Source: an uncultured Pseudomonadota bacterium (GTDB lineage Bacteria; Pseudomonadota; Gammaproteobacteria; Steroidobacterales; Steroidobacteraceae). Taken from it: a stretch of 64,000 nucleotides of DNA. The notes under the pieces are model-generated. The model had not been told where the DNA came from, did not search any database, and saw only the letters and a program-made list of their open reading frames with translations. Positions within the stretch are counted from its first letter, which is position 1; every line of letters begins with the position of its first letter. The position numbers and the translations under genes were made by a program. Positions 1 through 8,908 of this stretch are shown here, piece by piece. The DNA lies in contig CAISDJ010000141.1 in NCBI GenBank assembly GCA_903884105.1, forward strand, positions 21,703 through 85,702, read 5' to 3'.

Positions 1-79
1 CGGTCTTGGCATCCTGAGCACCCGCGGTCGTCGCCGCGAGCAGCATCAGTGCCACCGCACCGATAGTCCTTGAACCCAT
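1..79 (-). CDS. N-terminus of a secreted protein (truncated by window edge)
   Basis: Only the first 26 codons are in the window. They read as a signal peptide: Met-Gly-Ser-Arg, then a hydrophobic Ala/Leu/Met-rich core, then Thr-Ala-Gly-Ala-Gln, a plausible signal peptidase I site after Ala-Gly-Ala. A G-rich Shine-Dalgarno (AGGGGG) lies about 6 nt before the ATG. It is the third gene of a minus-strand series after the cytochrome c and yceH, separated from yceH by about 180 bp. The mature protein lies outside the window, so function cannot be stated. Confidence 0.6.
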   Translation of the reverse strand, partial: MGSRTIGAVALMLLAATTAGAQDAKT

Positions 80-261
80 TGTTCCCCCTTGTTCCTGGTG
101 AGTCTGCAAGCCTGCCCAAACGTACGGTATGGCACGTTCGAGAGAGGGGCGATGGTGCCTCGTGCCCGCGCCTCAAGGCAAGGGGCGGAAACGTGAAGTA
201 TCGTGGAGCCAGGCTTCACCGCAATGCGGCAGGCGGCGAGCCACTGGTCGCAACCGGAAAG

Positions 262-918
262 CTACCCGCCAGTCCGCCGCTTCAGCTCGTCGATTTCGGT
301 GCGCAGCTCAGCGACCTCACGCTCCAGGGCCTCCACACGTTCCGTCGTCGACGGCGTGCGCGACTCCCGCACGGACTCCACCGGCGTCGCAAGCTCCGTC
401 ATCTCGATGGCGCCACTGAACAGATGGGCGTAGCGAGAATCCCGCCGATTCGGTTCCCTGGCCAGTCGCACGACAAAGGGACCCTCTTCGCGGGCGGCCA
501 ACGCGGCGAGCGCGGACTCGATGTCGGCTACGTCACCGGCCTCGGCCATCCGTGCGGTGCGCGACTTCAGTTCGCCCGGCGTCTGCGGCCCTCGCAGTAA
601 CAATTCGCAGAGGATCGAGGTCGCAAGCGGCGAGAACTCGAGTGTCCCGAAGCCGGTATTGCAGAAGCGGTGCTGGTATTTCGGTACGCGGCTACCAAAT
701 CCGGAACGCTCGAGGATCAGGTGCTTGGCAATCAGCCCGTCGACCGCTGCCTGCACGGCCCGCTCCTCGAGCTCCATGAGCGGATCGCGGTTGCTCTTCT
801 GGTTGCACGCGTTCGTCAGCGCATTAAGCGACAGCGGATACTGGTCCGGCATCGTAATCGCCTTCTCGATCAGGCACCCGATGAGGCGGGCCTCGATGGG
901 GTTCAGCAGGATAGGCAT
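262..918 (-). CDS. yceH: YceH family (DUF480) winged-helix protein
   Basis: The 218-residue product matches the YceH/DUF480 family in length and layout. The N-terminus MPILLNPIEARLIGCLIEK opens a winged-helix domain, followed by the typical segment with NQKSNRDP, and a second winged helix around LLRGPQTPGELKSR. The last ~30 residues (VEALEREVAELRTEIDEL) form a predicted coiled coil. The start ATG shares one base with the TGA of the upstream cytochrome gene (TGATG), which fixes the start and implies translational coupling. Family members are cytoplasmic and poorly characterised; a regulatory or DNA-binding role is inferred from the fold only. The coupling to a dihaem cytochrome is probably not functional. 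Confidence 0.9.
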   Translation of the reverse strand: MPILLNPIEARLIGCLIEKAITMPDQYPLSLNALTNACNQKSNRDPLMELEERAVQAAVDGLIAKHLILERSGFGSRVPKYQHRFCNTGFGTLEFSPLATSILCELLLRGPQTPGELKSRTARMAEAGDVADIESALAALAAREEGPFVVRLAREPNRRDSRYAHLFSGAIEMTELATPVESVRESRTPSTTERVEALEREVAELRTEIDELKRRTGG

Positions 919-1913
919 CAAGGCGTGCGGGATGCCACGTAGGCTGCTACGGCCATCAGCTCCGTATTGGTCATCTGGCCGATCACGGGCTTCATGAGGT
1001 CGGCGCCGGGACCGGTGCGGGTTCCCGAGCGCATGTCCACCATCTGGCGCATCAGGTAGCTCGGCGACCGCCCTGCAATGGCAGGCACGTCGTCCATGCC
1101 GCGGAGATCCTTGCCGTGGCACGTGCCGCAAGGCTGCGTCTTGCCCCTGCCGGTGGTCACCAGCACGGCACCGCGATTGATGTAGCCCTGCGGAACATAG
1201 GCAACGAAACCCACGCGGGGATTGCGCAGGATCTCGACCGCTTCCACGTCCTCGGGCACTTCGATGATGCGGGGGCCGAGGGGTTCCTGCTTGCCGCCGG
1301 CGATCGGCAGGAACAGGCCCACGGACGTCGTCGTTTCCGGCACGGTCTTGGTCTCCACGACCTTGATCCACGGCCTGGCCTTCATCGAGCTGTAGTACTC
1401 GGCGGCCTGGCGGATTTCGCTGTCGGTCATGCCCTTCGCGATGTTCGCCATGACGGTCGTGTTCGCCTTGCGCGAGTCCGCCGACTTGCGCGTGCCGTCA
1501 CGGAACGCGTGCATCTGGGCGATGAAGTAGTTGAGCGGCAGGCCCACGATGGGCGCGTTCTCGGGACGGCCCTGTCCGTTCGGGTAATGACACAGCGCGC
1601 AAGCCCAGACGTCGGGCTGCTTGCCCTTCGCCACGATCTGCGGCATCACGGGGTGGTCGCCCGGGAACCAGTCGGCGGGACCGAAGCGGTCGCCAATCTG
1701 TGCGCGGGTGAATTGCGCCGTCGATCCCGGCAGCGTGTACAGCTTGGCATCGGGCGCGGGTGCAGCGGCGGGCGCGGGTGCAGGCGCAGGTACCGCCGGC
1801 ACAGCCGGTGCCGCGTCCTTGAATCCATACGCCCACGGCGGTGGGGCTTCGGGCGCACCCGCCAGCGCCGTTCCCGCGATGAGGTTCAGTATCAAGCCTG
1901 TCGTCTTGCGCAT
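918..1913 (-). CDS. Secreted dihaem cytochrome c
   Basis: The 331-residue product starts with a signal peptide (MRKTTGLILNLIAG, cleavage near ALAGA), followed by an Ala/Pro-rich linker at about residues 34-55. Two haem-c motifs are visible: CALCH at 105-109 and CGTCH at 262-266, each at the head of a cytochrome c553/c4-like domain with a downstream Met-rich segment. This resembles tandem cytochrome c4-type electron carriers in the periplasm. An in-frame upstream ATG at 1973 would add 20 residues before the signal peptide, so the ATG at 1913 was preferred. Its stop overlaps the yceH start. The oxidase or dehydrogenase partner is not evident from neighbours. Confidence 0.85.
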   Translation of the reverse strand: MRKTTGLILNLIAGTALAGAPEAPPPWAYGFKDAAPAVPAVPAPAPAPAAAPAPDAKLYTLPGSTAQFTRAQIGDRFGPADWFPGDHPVMPQIVAKGKQPDVWACALCHYPNGQGRPENAPIVGLPLNYFIAQMHAFRDGTRKSADSRKANTTVMANIAKGMTDSEIRQAAEYYSSMKARPWIKVVETKTVPETTTSVGLFLPIAGGKQEPLGPRIIEVPEDVEAVEILRNPRVGFVAYVPQGYINRGAVLVTTGRGKTQPCGTCHGKDLRGMDDVPAIAGRSPSYLMRQMVDMRSGTRTGPGADLMKPVIGQMTNTELMAVAAYVASRTP

Positions 1914-1977
1914 GCGCTTCGGGCCCGTGAAGGAAGATGGGGAATCAGATTCGTGTGCATGAAGGAAAGCCAAACCG

Positions 1978-2667
1978 CTACTTGAGCAGCCGTCCGCCTT
2001 CCAGATCGAGGTTCACGCCGTTGATGGCCGGATTGTCGAGCAGGAACAGCGTGGCCCGGGCAACGTCGTCGGTGGTAGCGAGGCGTCCGGTGAGCGTGCC
2101 TGCGCGCGCTGCGTCGAGCACCTGCGGCTTGCCGCTCCACGAATCGGTGTCACTCACGATGCCGGGGTGCAACGCAGTCACGCGGATCGGGGCGAGCTCG
2201 ACCGCGAGCGCCCGCACCATGCTCTCCACGCCGCCGTTGACCGTCGACACCGTGATGGAACCGGGATAGGGCCGATTCTTGGCCTGACCGCCCAGCAACA
2301 CGATGGAAGTGGCCGGCGTCATCCGGGGCAACAACGTGTGCACGACTTCCGTATAGCCGACGAGCTTCATGGTCACGAGGCTCAGCGCCCGGGCGACGTC
2401 GTAGTTCCGGACCGAATTCTGGTCGCGCTCGATGGCTGCCAGCACGAGGTGATCAACCTGTCCGAGGCCGGCAAGTGCCGCGGCAACCTCAAGCGGCCGG
2501 GTCAGGTCCAGCGCGAGCCCGGTCACGCCGAGGCCGATCTCGCGGGCAATGCCTGCCGTCCGTTCCGCGTTGCGCCCCGTGATCACGACATTTTCACCGC
2601 GCCGGGCCAACGCAACCGCCACCGCCCGGCCAATGCCTGCCGTCCCCCCGACAATCAATGCATTCAT
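1978..2667 (-). CDS. SDR-family protein lacking the catalytic triad
   Basis: The 229-residue protein has a clear SDR Rossmann N-terminus (LIVGGTAGIGRAVAVAL, residues 4-20) and the C-terminal SDR pattern LAVELAPIRVTALHPG. However, the positions of the active-site Ser, Tyr and Lys are replaced. The usual ISS is LLGG (124-127), and YxxxK is VSTVN (Val140, Asn144). The NNAG motif is also absent (LVLAAI). It can probably bind NAD(P) but classical SDR chemistry looks impossible, so it may be a binding protein or use another mechanism. Some SDR-like sequences with Asn in the Lys position are known, so this may be a subfamily rather than a decayed gene; the reading frame is intact. It lies 64 bp upstream of the cytochrome start on the same strand. 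Confidence 0.8.
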   Translation of the reverse strand: MNALIVGGTAGIGRAVAVALARRGENVVITGRNAERTAGIAREIGLGVTGLALDLTRPLEVAAALAGLGQVDHLVLAAIERDQNSVRNYDVARALSLVTMKLVGYTEVVHTLLPRMTPATSIVLLGGQAKNRPYPGSITVSTVNGGVESMVRALAVELAPIRVTALHPGIVSDTDSWSGKPQVLDAARAGTLTGRLATTDDVARATLFLLDNPAINGVNLDLEGGRLLK

Positions 2668-3009
2668 TCTTGTTGTCCCGTTACCCAGCCCGATCCCGAG
2701 GGCAGCAACGGTACCAGACTTGGGGCAGAGACGTGAGGCAGCCCCCCCCCCGCCCGCCCCCCTGCCGACGGACTGCACGCGACTCCCCCATGCCATCGCG
2801 GACAGGACTGGCCAGCCTCCCACGGCCGCTCCCATAAGGGCTTCTCTTATTTCAGGAAGCAGCGGGGCTGGCCGTTACAGGCTGCGGGCGCGTGTACCTC
2901 GCGGAAATCTGGAAACGGCTTCCGGTTACCCACCCGTCTTCGGGAGGACAATCGCGGGCAGCTCGAGGTCAGCCACGGCCCAGAAGCCCAACCATCGGAT
3001 CGGGACATC
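2668..3009. other. Intergenic region with C/G homopolymer tract
   Basis: This 342-bp gap separates divergent genes (the SDR and the histidine kinase) and should hold both promoters. No convincing coding frame was seen. At 2742-2762 the plus strand carries ten C, then CCC and six C separated by single G, so the SDR sense strand is G-rich and could form a G-quadruplex in its leader. No clear -35/-10 pair was recognised. Confidence 0.6.
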
Positions 3010-5394
3010 ATGCCGAAGGCTACCGCATTCAACCTGAAGCGCTTTTTCCTGCTTGCCGGGGGCGGCATGGCTGCCGTGCTGACGGCGGTCGTCGTCGTGA
3101 TGGGTACCCGCTACCTGGAAGTCGTCAGGGTCGACCGGCGTGCGGACGTCCTGCGTACCACCCACATCGCGCTCGCTGACCTGCGCTTCGACGTCTCCCA
3201 GATCCAGCAATTCCTGACCGATGTGGCTGCGACTCGCAACGACGATGCCTTCGCCGAGGCGGAGCAGCACTACAAGAGCGCCAAGCGCAACCTCGAACGC
3301 GTCACGGCCTCCGATCCTTCCCAGAAGGAGGACATGGACCAGCTGCGCGGTACCCTCGACACCGCCTATGCGACAGGCGTCCGCATGGCTACGGCGTACA
3401 TCCAGGAGGGATCGGACGCCGGCAACCAGATCATGAAGGACCCGGTGAACGGCTTCGACTGGTTGAGCGCCGTGCTGATCCGGCGGACCCAGGGCGCCTA
3501 CGCGCGAACGCAAGGCGAGCTGCTGCGGGCCGAACGGACGCTCAATTCGTCCATCGACTGGCTGGGGCGCACCAACCTGATCATGTTCGCCGCCCTGTTC
3601 GTGGGCGTACTGGGCCTGTTCGGCTGGGTCTACGACCGGCTGGTGAAGATCATCGGCGCCGAACCGGCGCGGGCACAGGAGCTCCTCGAGCAGCTCGCAA
3701 ACACGCACAGCTCGCTGAACGCCACCCGCAGCGGCCAGCCCATGGACATCATGGCACTGTCGCATGCCATCCAGAGCATGATGCAGGACCGCGAAACCGC
3801 GCTCTCCGAAGCGCGGCACGCAAAGATCGCCGCCGAAGCGGCGAGCCAGGCGAAGAGCATGTTCCTCGCCAACATGAGCCACGAAATCCGCACGCCGATG
3901 AACGGCGTGATCGGCATGACCGAACTGGCGCTCGCGACCGAGCTCACGTCCGTGCAGCGCAGCCACCTCAACATCGTGCGCTCCTCCGCGGAATCGCTGC
4001 TCACGGTCATCAACGACATCCTCGACTTCTCGAAGATCGAGGCCGGCAAGCTCGAGATCGAAAACATCCCGTACTCGCTGCGCAACTGCATCCGGGAGAC
4101 CTTGCTGGCCCTGGGCCAGCGCGCCAGCGAAAAGAGCCTTGAGCTGGCTTGCGAGCTCAGCGAGGAGGTGGAGGATACGCTGGTCGGGGACGGCGGGCGG
4201 ATCCGCCAGGTACTGACCAACCTCGTGAGCAACGCGATCAAGTTCAGCGAGCGGGGCACGGTGAAGGTGTCGCTGTCAGTGCTGGACGGAACGCTGCTGC
4301 ACTGCTGTGTCGAGGACAACGGCATCGGCATTCCCGCGGAGAAGCTGGAACATATCTTCGAGTCCTTCTCGCAGGCGGACAGCTCGACGACGCGACGCTT
4401 CGGCGGCACCGGACTCGGCCTCACGATCTGCAAGCAGCTTGTCGAACTGATGGGCGGCCGCATCTGGGTGGAAAGCATACCGGGCCTCGGCAGTCGCTTC
4501 CATTTCACGGTCCGCTACGAACCCGCATCCGAGGCCGTCACGCAGTTCAACTCGGAACGCCTGCGCGAACTGGCGTCGCGGCGGATTCTGGTCATCGAGG
4601 ACAGCATCGCCGACCAGCGCTGGCTCAAGGCATTGCTGGCCGACACCCCGCTCCAGGTCGACCAGGCGGAGAATGCCGCGATCGCCCGGGAACTCTGGGA
4701 CCAGCACCACTACGACCTGGCAGTGCTGGACCTGCGGCTGCCGGATGCGTCAGGGCTCGACCTGCTGCCGTGGCTGCGAGGGCGTCATCCCGAGGCTGGC
4801 ATCGTCGTCGTCACCACCGCCGGCTCTCCTGCCGACATGGAACGCTGCCGCGAACTCGGAGCCCGGGGCTTCCTGCACAAGCCGGTGGGCAAGAAGGAGC
4901 TGCAGACTGCGTTGCTGCAATCGCTCAGCAACCCCACATCAGTGCAAGACAAGGCGAACTTCGTCACGAGGGCCCACCTCAGGCGGGCGCAGCGCTCCCT
5001 GAAGATCCTGGTCGCCGAAGACAACCTGGTGAACCAGATGCTCGCGGAAGCCATGCTGGACCAGATGGGTCACAGTGTGAAGCTGGTGGCGGACGGCCTC
5101 GAGGCCGTCCGCGTGGTCGGGGAGCAATCCTTCGACGTGGTATTGATGGACATGCACATGCCCGAGATGGGAGGCGTCGACGCTACCCGGGAAATTCGCA
5201 AGCGCGAGGTCGAGCGCGACCTTGACCGGCTGCCGATCATCGCGCTGACCGCCAACGCGATGGCGGAAGCGGTGACCGAATGCATGGACGCCGGCATGGA
5301 CGGCTACGTGAGCAAGCCGATCAAGTCCGAACTGCTGGCTAGGGAAATCGAGCGCTGCACCACGGACTTGCCGCAGCTCGCGAACGCAGTCTAG
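3010..5394 (+). CDS. Hybrid sensor histidine kinase with two receiver domains
   Basis: The 794-residue inner-membrane sensor has TM1 at about 10-32, a periplasmic helical sensor of about 150 residues, and TM2 at about 187-207. A linker leads to a HisKA domain with phospho-accepting His291 in [12 protein letters not shown]. The HATPase_c domain at about 385-505 has the N box (LVSNAIKF) and G boxes (DNGIGIP, GGTGLGL). Two REC domains follow: REC1 about 525-640 with acceptor Asp574 (VLDLRLPD), and REC2 about 663-785 with Asp714 ([11 protein letters not shown]). No Hpt domain is present, unlike BarA or EvgS, so output must go through a separate Hpt protein or REC2 acts on its own. No DNA-binding partner is adjacent. 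The signal is unknown. Confidence 0.93.
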   Translation: MPKATAFNLKRFFLLAGGGMAAVLTAVVVVMGTRYLEVVRVDRRADVLRTTHIALADLRFDVSQIQQFLTDVAATRNDDAFAEAEQHYKSAKRNLERVTASDPSQKEDMDQLRGTLDTAYATGVRMATAYIQEGSDAGNQIMKDPVNGFDWLSAVLIRRTQGAYARTQGELLRAERTLNSSIDWLGRTNLIMFAALFVGVLGLFGWVYDRLVKIIGAEPARAQELLEQLANTHSSLNATRSGQPMDIMALSHAIQSMMQDRETALSEARHAKIAAEAASQAKSMFLANMSHEIRTPMNGVIGMTELALATELTSVQRSHLNIVRSSAESLLTVINDILDFSKIEAGKLEIENIPYSLRNCIRETLLALGQRASEKSLELACELSEEVEDTLVGDGGRIRQVLTNLVSNAIKFSERGTVKVSLSVLDGTLLHCCVEDNGIGIPAEKLEHIFESFSQADSSTTRRFGGTGLGLTICKQLVELMGGRIWVESIPGLGSRFHFTVRYEPASEAVTQFNSERLRELASRRILVIEDSIADQRWLKALLADTPLQVDQAENAAIARELWDQHHYDLAVLDLRLPDASGLDLLPWLRGRHPEAGIVVVTTAGSPADMERCRELGARGFLHKPVGKKELQTALLQSLSNPTSVQDKANFVTRAHLRRAQRSLKILVAEDNLVNQMLAEAMLDQMGHSVKLVADGLEAVRVVGEQSFDVVLMDMHMPEMGGVDATREIRKREVERDLDRLPIIALTANAMAEAVTECMDAGMDGYVSKPIKSELLAREIERCTTDLPQLANAV

Positions 5395-5402
5395 GCAGAC
5401 TC

Positions 5403-5439
5403 CGGACCAGTGACGGGCGGCCGAGAGCAGCCCGGTCCG
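5403..5439. terminator. Possible bidirectional hairpin between convergent genes
   Basis: CGGACC at 5403-5408 pairs with GGTCCG at 5434-5439, with an inner GGGC/GCCC pairing. It lies between the kinase stop and the convergent MetE-like gene. No T run follows, so the assignment as a terminator is weak. Confidence 0.25.
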
Positions 5440-5514
5440 CGTGAGGTTTCAGTGATGCCCGCCAGCACAGGCCGGCGCCGCATCCACGGGCACCGACCCT
5501 GCCAGGCCTTGGGA

Positions 5515-6657
5515 TCAGGGCCAGAACTTCTTCGTTGCGATCGCGGCGCCCTGTGCGAGGGTTGCCAGCTTCGCCCACACCACGTCCGGATCCACGCCGC
5601 CCGACCCCACGTGGATGCTGAAGCCGCAGTCGGCGGCAGCCATCACGTTGTCGCGGCCGACGAGGTTGGCATAGCGGCCGATGCGCTGTGCCACCAGGTC
5701 CGGATGCTCGATGTAGTTCGACTGCACCTCGATCACGCCCGGCACCAGCACCTTGCCTTCCGGCACCTTGACCGACTCGAAGACGGTCCATTCATGGGCG
5801 TGCCTCGGGTTGGCAGCCTCGAACAGGATCGCGTGCGGCTTGGCCTTCCATACGACGTCGATGATGTCGGCCATCGGCACGTCGCAGTGATGCGGGCCGG
5901 GATAGTTGCCCCAGCACAGGTGCATGCGCACCTTCTCGCGCGGAATGTTCACGAGCGCGCGGTTGAGCGCCTCGACGTGCAGCTCCATGCGGTCGCGGAA
6001 TTCCTTGAGGCTCAGGTTGGCAAACTGCGTATGACGGCCCATCGCGAGGTCCGGGCAGTCGATCTGCAGCATGATGCCGGCGTTGGCGATCGCCTCGTAC
6101 TCGTGCCGCAACGCCTCGGCAACTGCAAAGACGTAGTCCTCATGGCTCGGGTAGTAGTCGTTGCGGAAGAAGAACGTCGTCACGCCGGGCGAGGCCGCGC
6201 TCAGGAACAGGCCGGTGGGCGACTGACCCTTCAGGGCGGCCTTCAGCCGCGCGGCATCCCGCTTCGGAGCCTCCATGTCGAGCACGCTGATCGGGCCGTT
6301 GCACGCCGGCGTCTTGCGATGCTTGCGGCCCGGGTCGGCGAACACCCGTGCCTTCGTGTTCGGGTACGCCTCGATGTCCTGGAACAGGAAGCTGTTGCCG
6401 GTGCCGCCGAAGCCGTTCAGTCGGTCCTTGATGTAGGTGGCATAGCTCGGCTTCGACATCTCGCCGTCATTGATGACATCCACGCCCGCCTTGAGCTGGC
6501 GCGACACGACATCCTCGACGGCCTCGGTGATCTTCTGCTCGAGTGCCTTCTGGTCGAGCGGAATGCCGTCCTCGCGCGCGAACATGATCTGCATCAGCTC
6601 TTCCTGACGCGGCAGGCTGCCGACATGGGTGGTCAGGAAACGATTGGGGCTAGGCAT
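5515..6657 (-). CDS. MetE C-terminal-like (cobalamin-independent) methyltransferase
   Basis: The 380-residue protein belongs to the UROD/MetE-C superfamily, COG0620 type, which lacks the N-terminal half of full MetE. The opening FLTTHVGSLPR is typical. Zn-ligand-like motifs are present: HLCWGNYPG (the His-x-Cys pair of MetE) and ADCGFS near the C-terminus. It probably transfers a methyl group to homocysteine or another thiol in the cytoplasm; the methyl donor is not predictable. The start has a GAGGA Shine-Dalgarno about 7 nt upstream. Such short forms are often annotated as 5-methyltetrahydropteroyltriglutamate-homocysteine methyltransferase, but many act on other substrates. It is a single gene between convergent and divergent neighbours. 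Confidence 0.82.
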   Translation of the reverse strand: MPSPNRFLTTHVGSLPRQEELMQIMFAREDGIPLDQKALEQKITEAVEDVVSRQLKAGVDVINDGEMSKPSYATYIKDRLNGFGGTGNSFLFQDIEAYPNTKARVFADPGRKHRKTPACNGPISVLDMEAPKRDAARLKAALKGQSPTGLFLSAASPGVTTFFFRNDYYPSHEDYVFAVAEALRHEYEAIANAGIMLQIDCPDLAMGRHTQFANLSLKEFRDRMELHVEALNRALVNIPREKVRMHLCWGNYPGPHHCDVPMADIIDVVWKAKPHAILFEAANPRHAHEWTVFESVKVPEGKVLVPGVIEVQSNYIEHPDLVAQRIGRYANLVGRDNVMAAADCGFSIHVGSGGVDPDVVWAKLATLAQGAAIATKKFWP

Positions 6658-6843
6658 TTGCAGTCCTCACTTTGATGACCGGTTCCGGCCGGCTTCGGGT
6701 TGGCATCCACGGGCGCGCGGGATTATACGGGATGAAGGGGCGACGGATGCTACGCCGGCGCACCCGGTGTACGAACCTTTCCGCCGGCCTGAGGGGTCAC
6801 CCGGAAATGCCCTGATCGCGATCCCGCCGGCAAGTCGCCTATC

Positions 6844-7746
6844 ATGCGGCGGATCATGCAGCGCACCCCGTCCCCATCGCCCGAGCCCGGCCCGTACGGC
6901 AAGCCCCTGTCCGGGTGGCGGCTGCGCATCTACGGCGTGATCTTCGAGTCCGATACCCCCGCCGGCCGGGCGTTCGACGTGGCGCTCGTGTGCCTGATCA
7001 TCGCGAGCGTCGTGGTGGTCGTCCTCGACAGCATGGCCTCGATCCATGCGAACCATCGTGAGCTGCTGACGGCACTCGAATGGGTGTTCACCGTCCTGTT
7101 CACGGTGGAGTACGCAGCCAGGCTGGCCTGCGTTCGCCACCCGCTCAAGTACGCACTGAGCTTCTACGGCATCATCGACCTGCTCGCGGTGCTGCCGACC
7201 TACCTCGCCGTCCTCGTGCCGGGCCTGCACGCACTGATCGACGTGCGCGTGCTCCGGCTGCTGCGCATCTTCCGTATCCTGAAGCTGGGCGCCTACGTCG
7301 CCGAGTACAGCGCATTGGGGCGCGCGCTGGCGGCGTCGCGGCGCAAGATCCTCGTCTTCCTGTCGTTCGTGCTGATGGTCGTGCTCGTCATGGGCACGCT
7401 GATGTACGTCGTCGAAGGTGCGGAGAACGGCTTCACGAGCATCCCGCTCGGAATCTACTGGGCGATCACGACAATGACCACGGTCGGGTTCGGCGACATC
7501 ACCCCGCACACCAGCCTGGGAAGACTGATTGCGTCAGTGATGATGCTGCTCGGCTGGGGCACGCTGGCAGTGCCAACTGGCATCGTGACGGCTGAATTCA
7601 CTGCGCAAAAGCTGCAGGGGCCGGATGGCAGGACGCGCACGTGCCCCGAGTGCCTGAGCGAAGGTCACTCGACTGCAGCGCACTTCTGCCGGGATTGCGG
7701 CGCACCGTTGCCGCCATGGGAGCAAGGCACGACTGGCGCGCCTTGA
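6844..7746 (+). CDS. Voltage-gated K+ channel-type protein with C-terminal zinc ribbon
   Basis: The 300-residue protein has six transmembrane segments. S4 is seen as the Arg-rich helix RVLRLLRIFRILKLGAY (135-151), and the pore carries the selectivity filter TTVGFGD (212-218). The core is the Kv-like Ion_trans family. After S6 there is a short cytoplasmic tail with two CxxC pairs, Cys267/Cys270 and Cys282/Cys285 (CPEC...CRDC), forming a predicted zinc ribbon that is unusual for a K+ channel. The start could be the ATG at 6844 or at 6856; neither has a strong Shine-Dalgarno. It ends 25 bp from the convergent gene. Role: K+ conductance at the inner membrane, gating ligand unknown. Confidence 0.88.
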   Translation: MRRIMQRTPSPSPEPGPYGKPLSGWRLRIYGVIFESDTPAGRAFDVALVCLIIASVVVVVLDSMASIHANHRELLTALEWVFTVLFTVEYAARLACVRHPLKYALSFYGIIDLLAVLPTYLAVLVPGLHALIDVRVLRLLRIFRILKLGAYVAEYSALGRALAASRRKILVFLSFVLMVVLVMGTLMYVVEGAENGFTSIPLGIYWAITTMTTVGFGDITPHTSLGRLIASVMMLLGWGTLAVPTGIVTAEFTAQKLQGPDGRTRTCPECLSEGHSTAAHFCRDCGAPLPPWEQGTTGAP

Positions 7747-7771
7747 CAGGGTAGTGAAAGCCATGGTGCCG

Positions 7772-8836
7772 TCAGGGCCTCCCCTTCCAGCCCAGGCCGC
7801 CGAAGTGCAGCGGATCCACATTGTTCTCGGGGCAGACGAACTCGAGGATTTCTTCCTTGGGCACCAGCGCCGCCGTGAAGCTCATGCGGAATTCCCCTGT
7901 CCATGCGTCCGGATCCGTCGCCGTGATCTCCACTTCGAGCTTGCCGAGCGACGGTCGGCGCCAGCGTTCGACGACGTGCAGCTTTTCGGTATGCACGCCA
8001 AAGCCCGGCGTGACCTCGTTGAAGCCCGTGCTGTCGATGACGAGGGTATCGCCCTCCCATCGTGCGATGGAGTGGCCCATCCAGGCAGGATTCCACTCGT
8101 CAGCCGGCGGATGCGGACGACCGTCCATGAACACCTGGCGATGCCCGGGCGTGGTGGCCTCCGTGAGATGCACCATGAGCTCCTTCGTCTGGACCACCTT
8201 GTAGGGGAACAATAGAGCCGTCGGAACGGCGTGCTGCGGCAGGCAGTAGGCCTGCGGACCCTGCGGATAGAGCTGCTGCAGCTGCTTGAACATGTCGCGG
8301 GCCCATGGCTGCATCGGCGGCAGCAGCGCGGCTCGCACTTCCATCGGCGGTGGCACGTTGTACCAGACCCCGCTGAAGTCCATCTTGCCATCCGGCATGC
8401 GTGGGGTAGGGCCCTCTATCTGCCCCGCCCGCCTGCGCATGTCCATGCCGAGCTGCCCAGGATCATCACCGATGGTGCCGAGGTTGATGCCCCACCCCAC
8501 GTTGACGTCCTGCTTCAGCGCCTGGCCTGCCGCCAGCGTGATGCTCTTCTGTTCGTACGAGCGGTACATGCAGCAGGCAATCGGGATATTGAGATCGTAA
8601 ACGCCGGCGACGAGTCCGGTGATCAGGTACTCCCCATTCGGCTGCAGTACGGCAGCCTTGACCTCGCCCGTCCGCGTGTTCGTCACCGAAACGCTCGCCT
8701 CAAGCAGCGTGATCGCTGAGCCGTTCGCATCGAACAGCTTGCCAGACAAGGAAGCCGTTGCGCCCTGCCCCCAGGCGAGAGCGGCGCAGCAGGCACCGAG
8801 CATCAAGGCCAAGTTCCTGAGACTGCCTGTCTTCAC
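7772..8836 (-). CDS. Secreted protein with carboxypeptidase-regulatory-like domain
   Basis: The 354-residue product has a signal peptide (KTGSLRNLALMLGACCAAL, cleavage near AWGQG). A Cna-B/carboxypeptidase regulatory-like beta-sandwich covers about residues 27-115 (ATASLSGKLFDANGSAI). The remaining ~230 residues contain FSGVWYN, a segment ending in DTLVIDSTGF and a beta-rich end. This is a domain combination seen in uncharacterised secreted proteins of soil bacteria; no enzyme motif was recognised. The start codon is GTG, preceded by a strong GAGGAGGAG Shine-Dalgarno, which decides the start. It is the gene downstream of the permease on the same strand (72 bp gap). Confidence 0.75.
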   Translation of the reverse strand: MKTGSLRNLALMLGACCAALAWGQGATASLSGKLFDANGSAITLLEASVSVTNTRTGEVKAAVLQPNGEYLITGLVAGVYDLNIPIACCMYRSYEQKSITLAAGQALKQDVNVGWGINLGTIGDDPGQLGMDMRRRAGQIEGPTPRMPDGKMDFSGVWYNVPPPMEVRAALLPPMQPWARDMFKQLQQLYPQGPQAYCLPQHAVPTALLFPYKVVQTKELMVHLTEATTPGHRQVFMDGRPHPPADEWNPAWMGHSIARWEGDTLVIDSTGFNEVTPGFGVHTEKLHVVERWRRPSLGKLEVEITATDPDAWTGEFRMSFTAALVPKEEILEFVCPENNVDPLHFGGLGWKGRP

Positions 8837-8908
8837 GATCTCCTCCTCATCAGTTCCCCTCCCTGTCCGACGCTCAAGGATAGCCCGTCGACCATCGTCG
8901 GCAGCACG

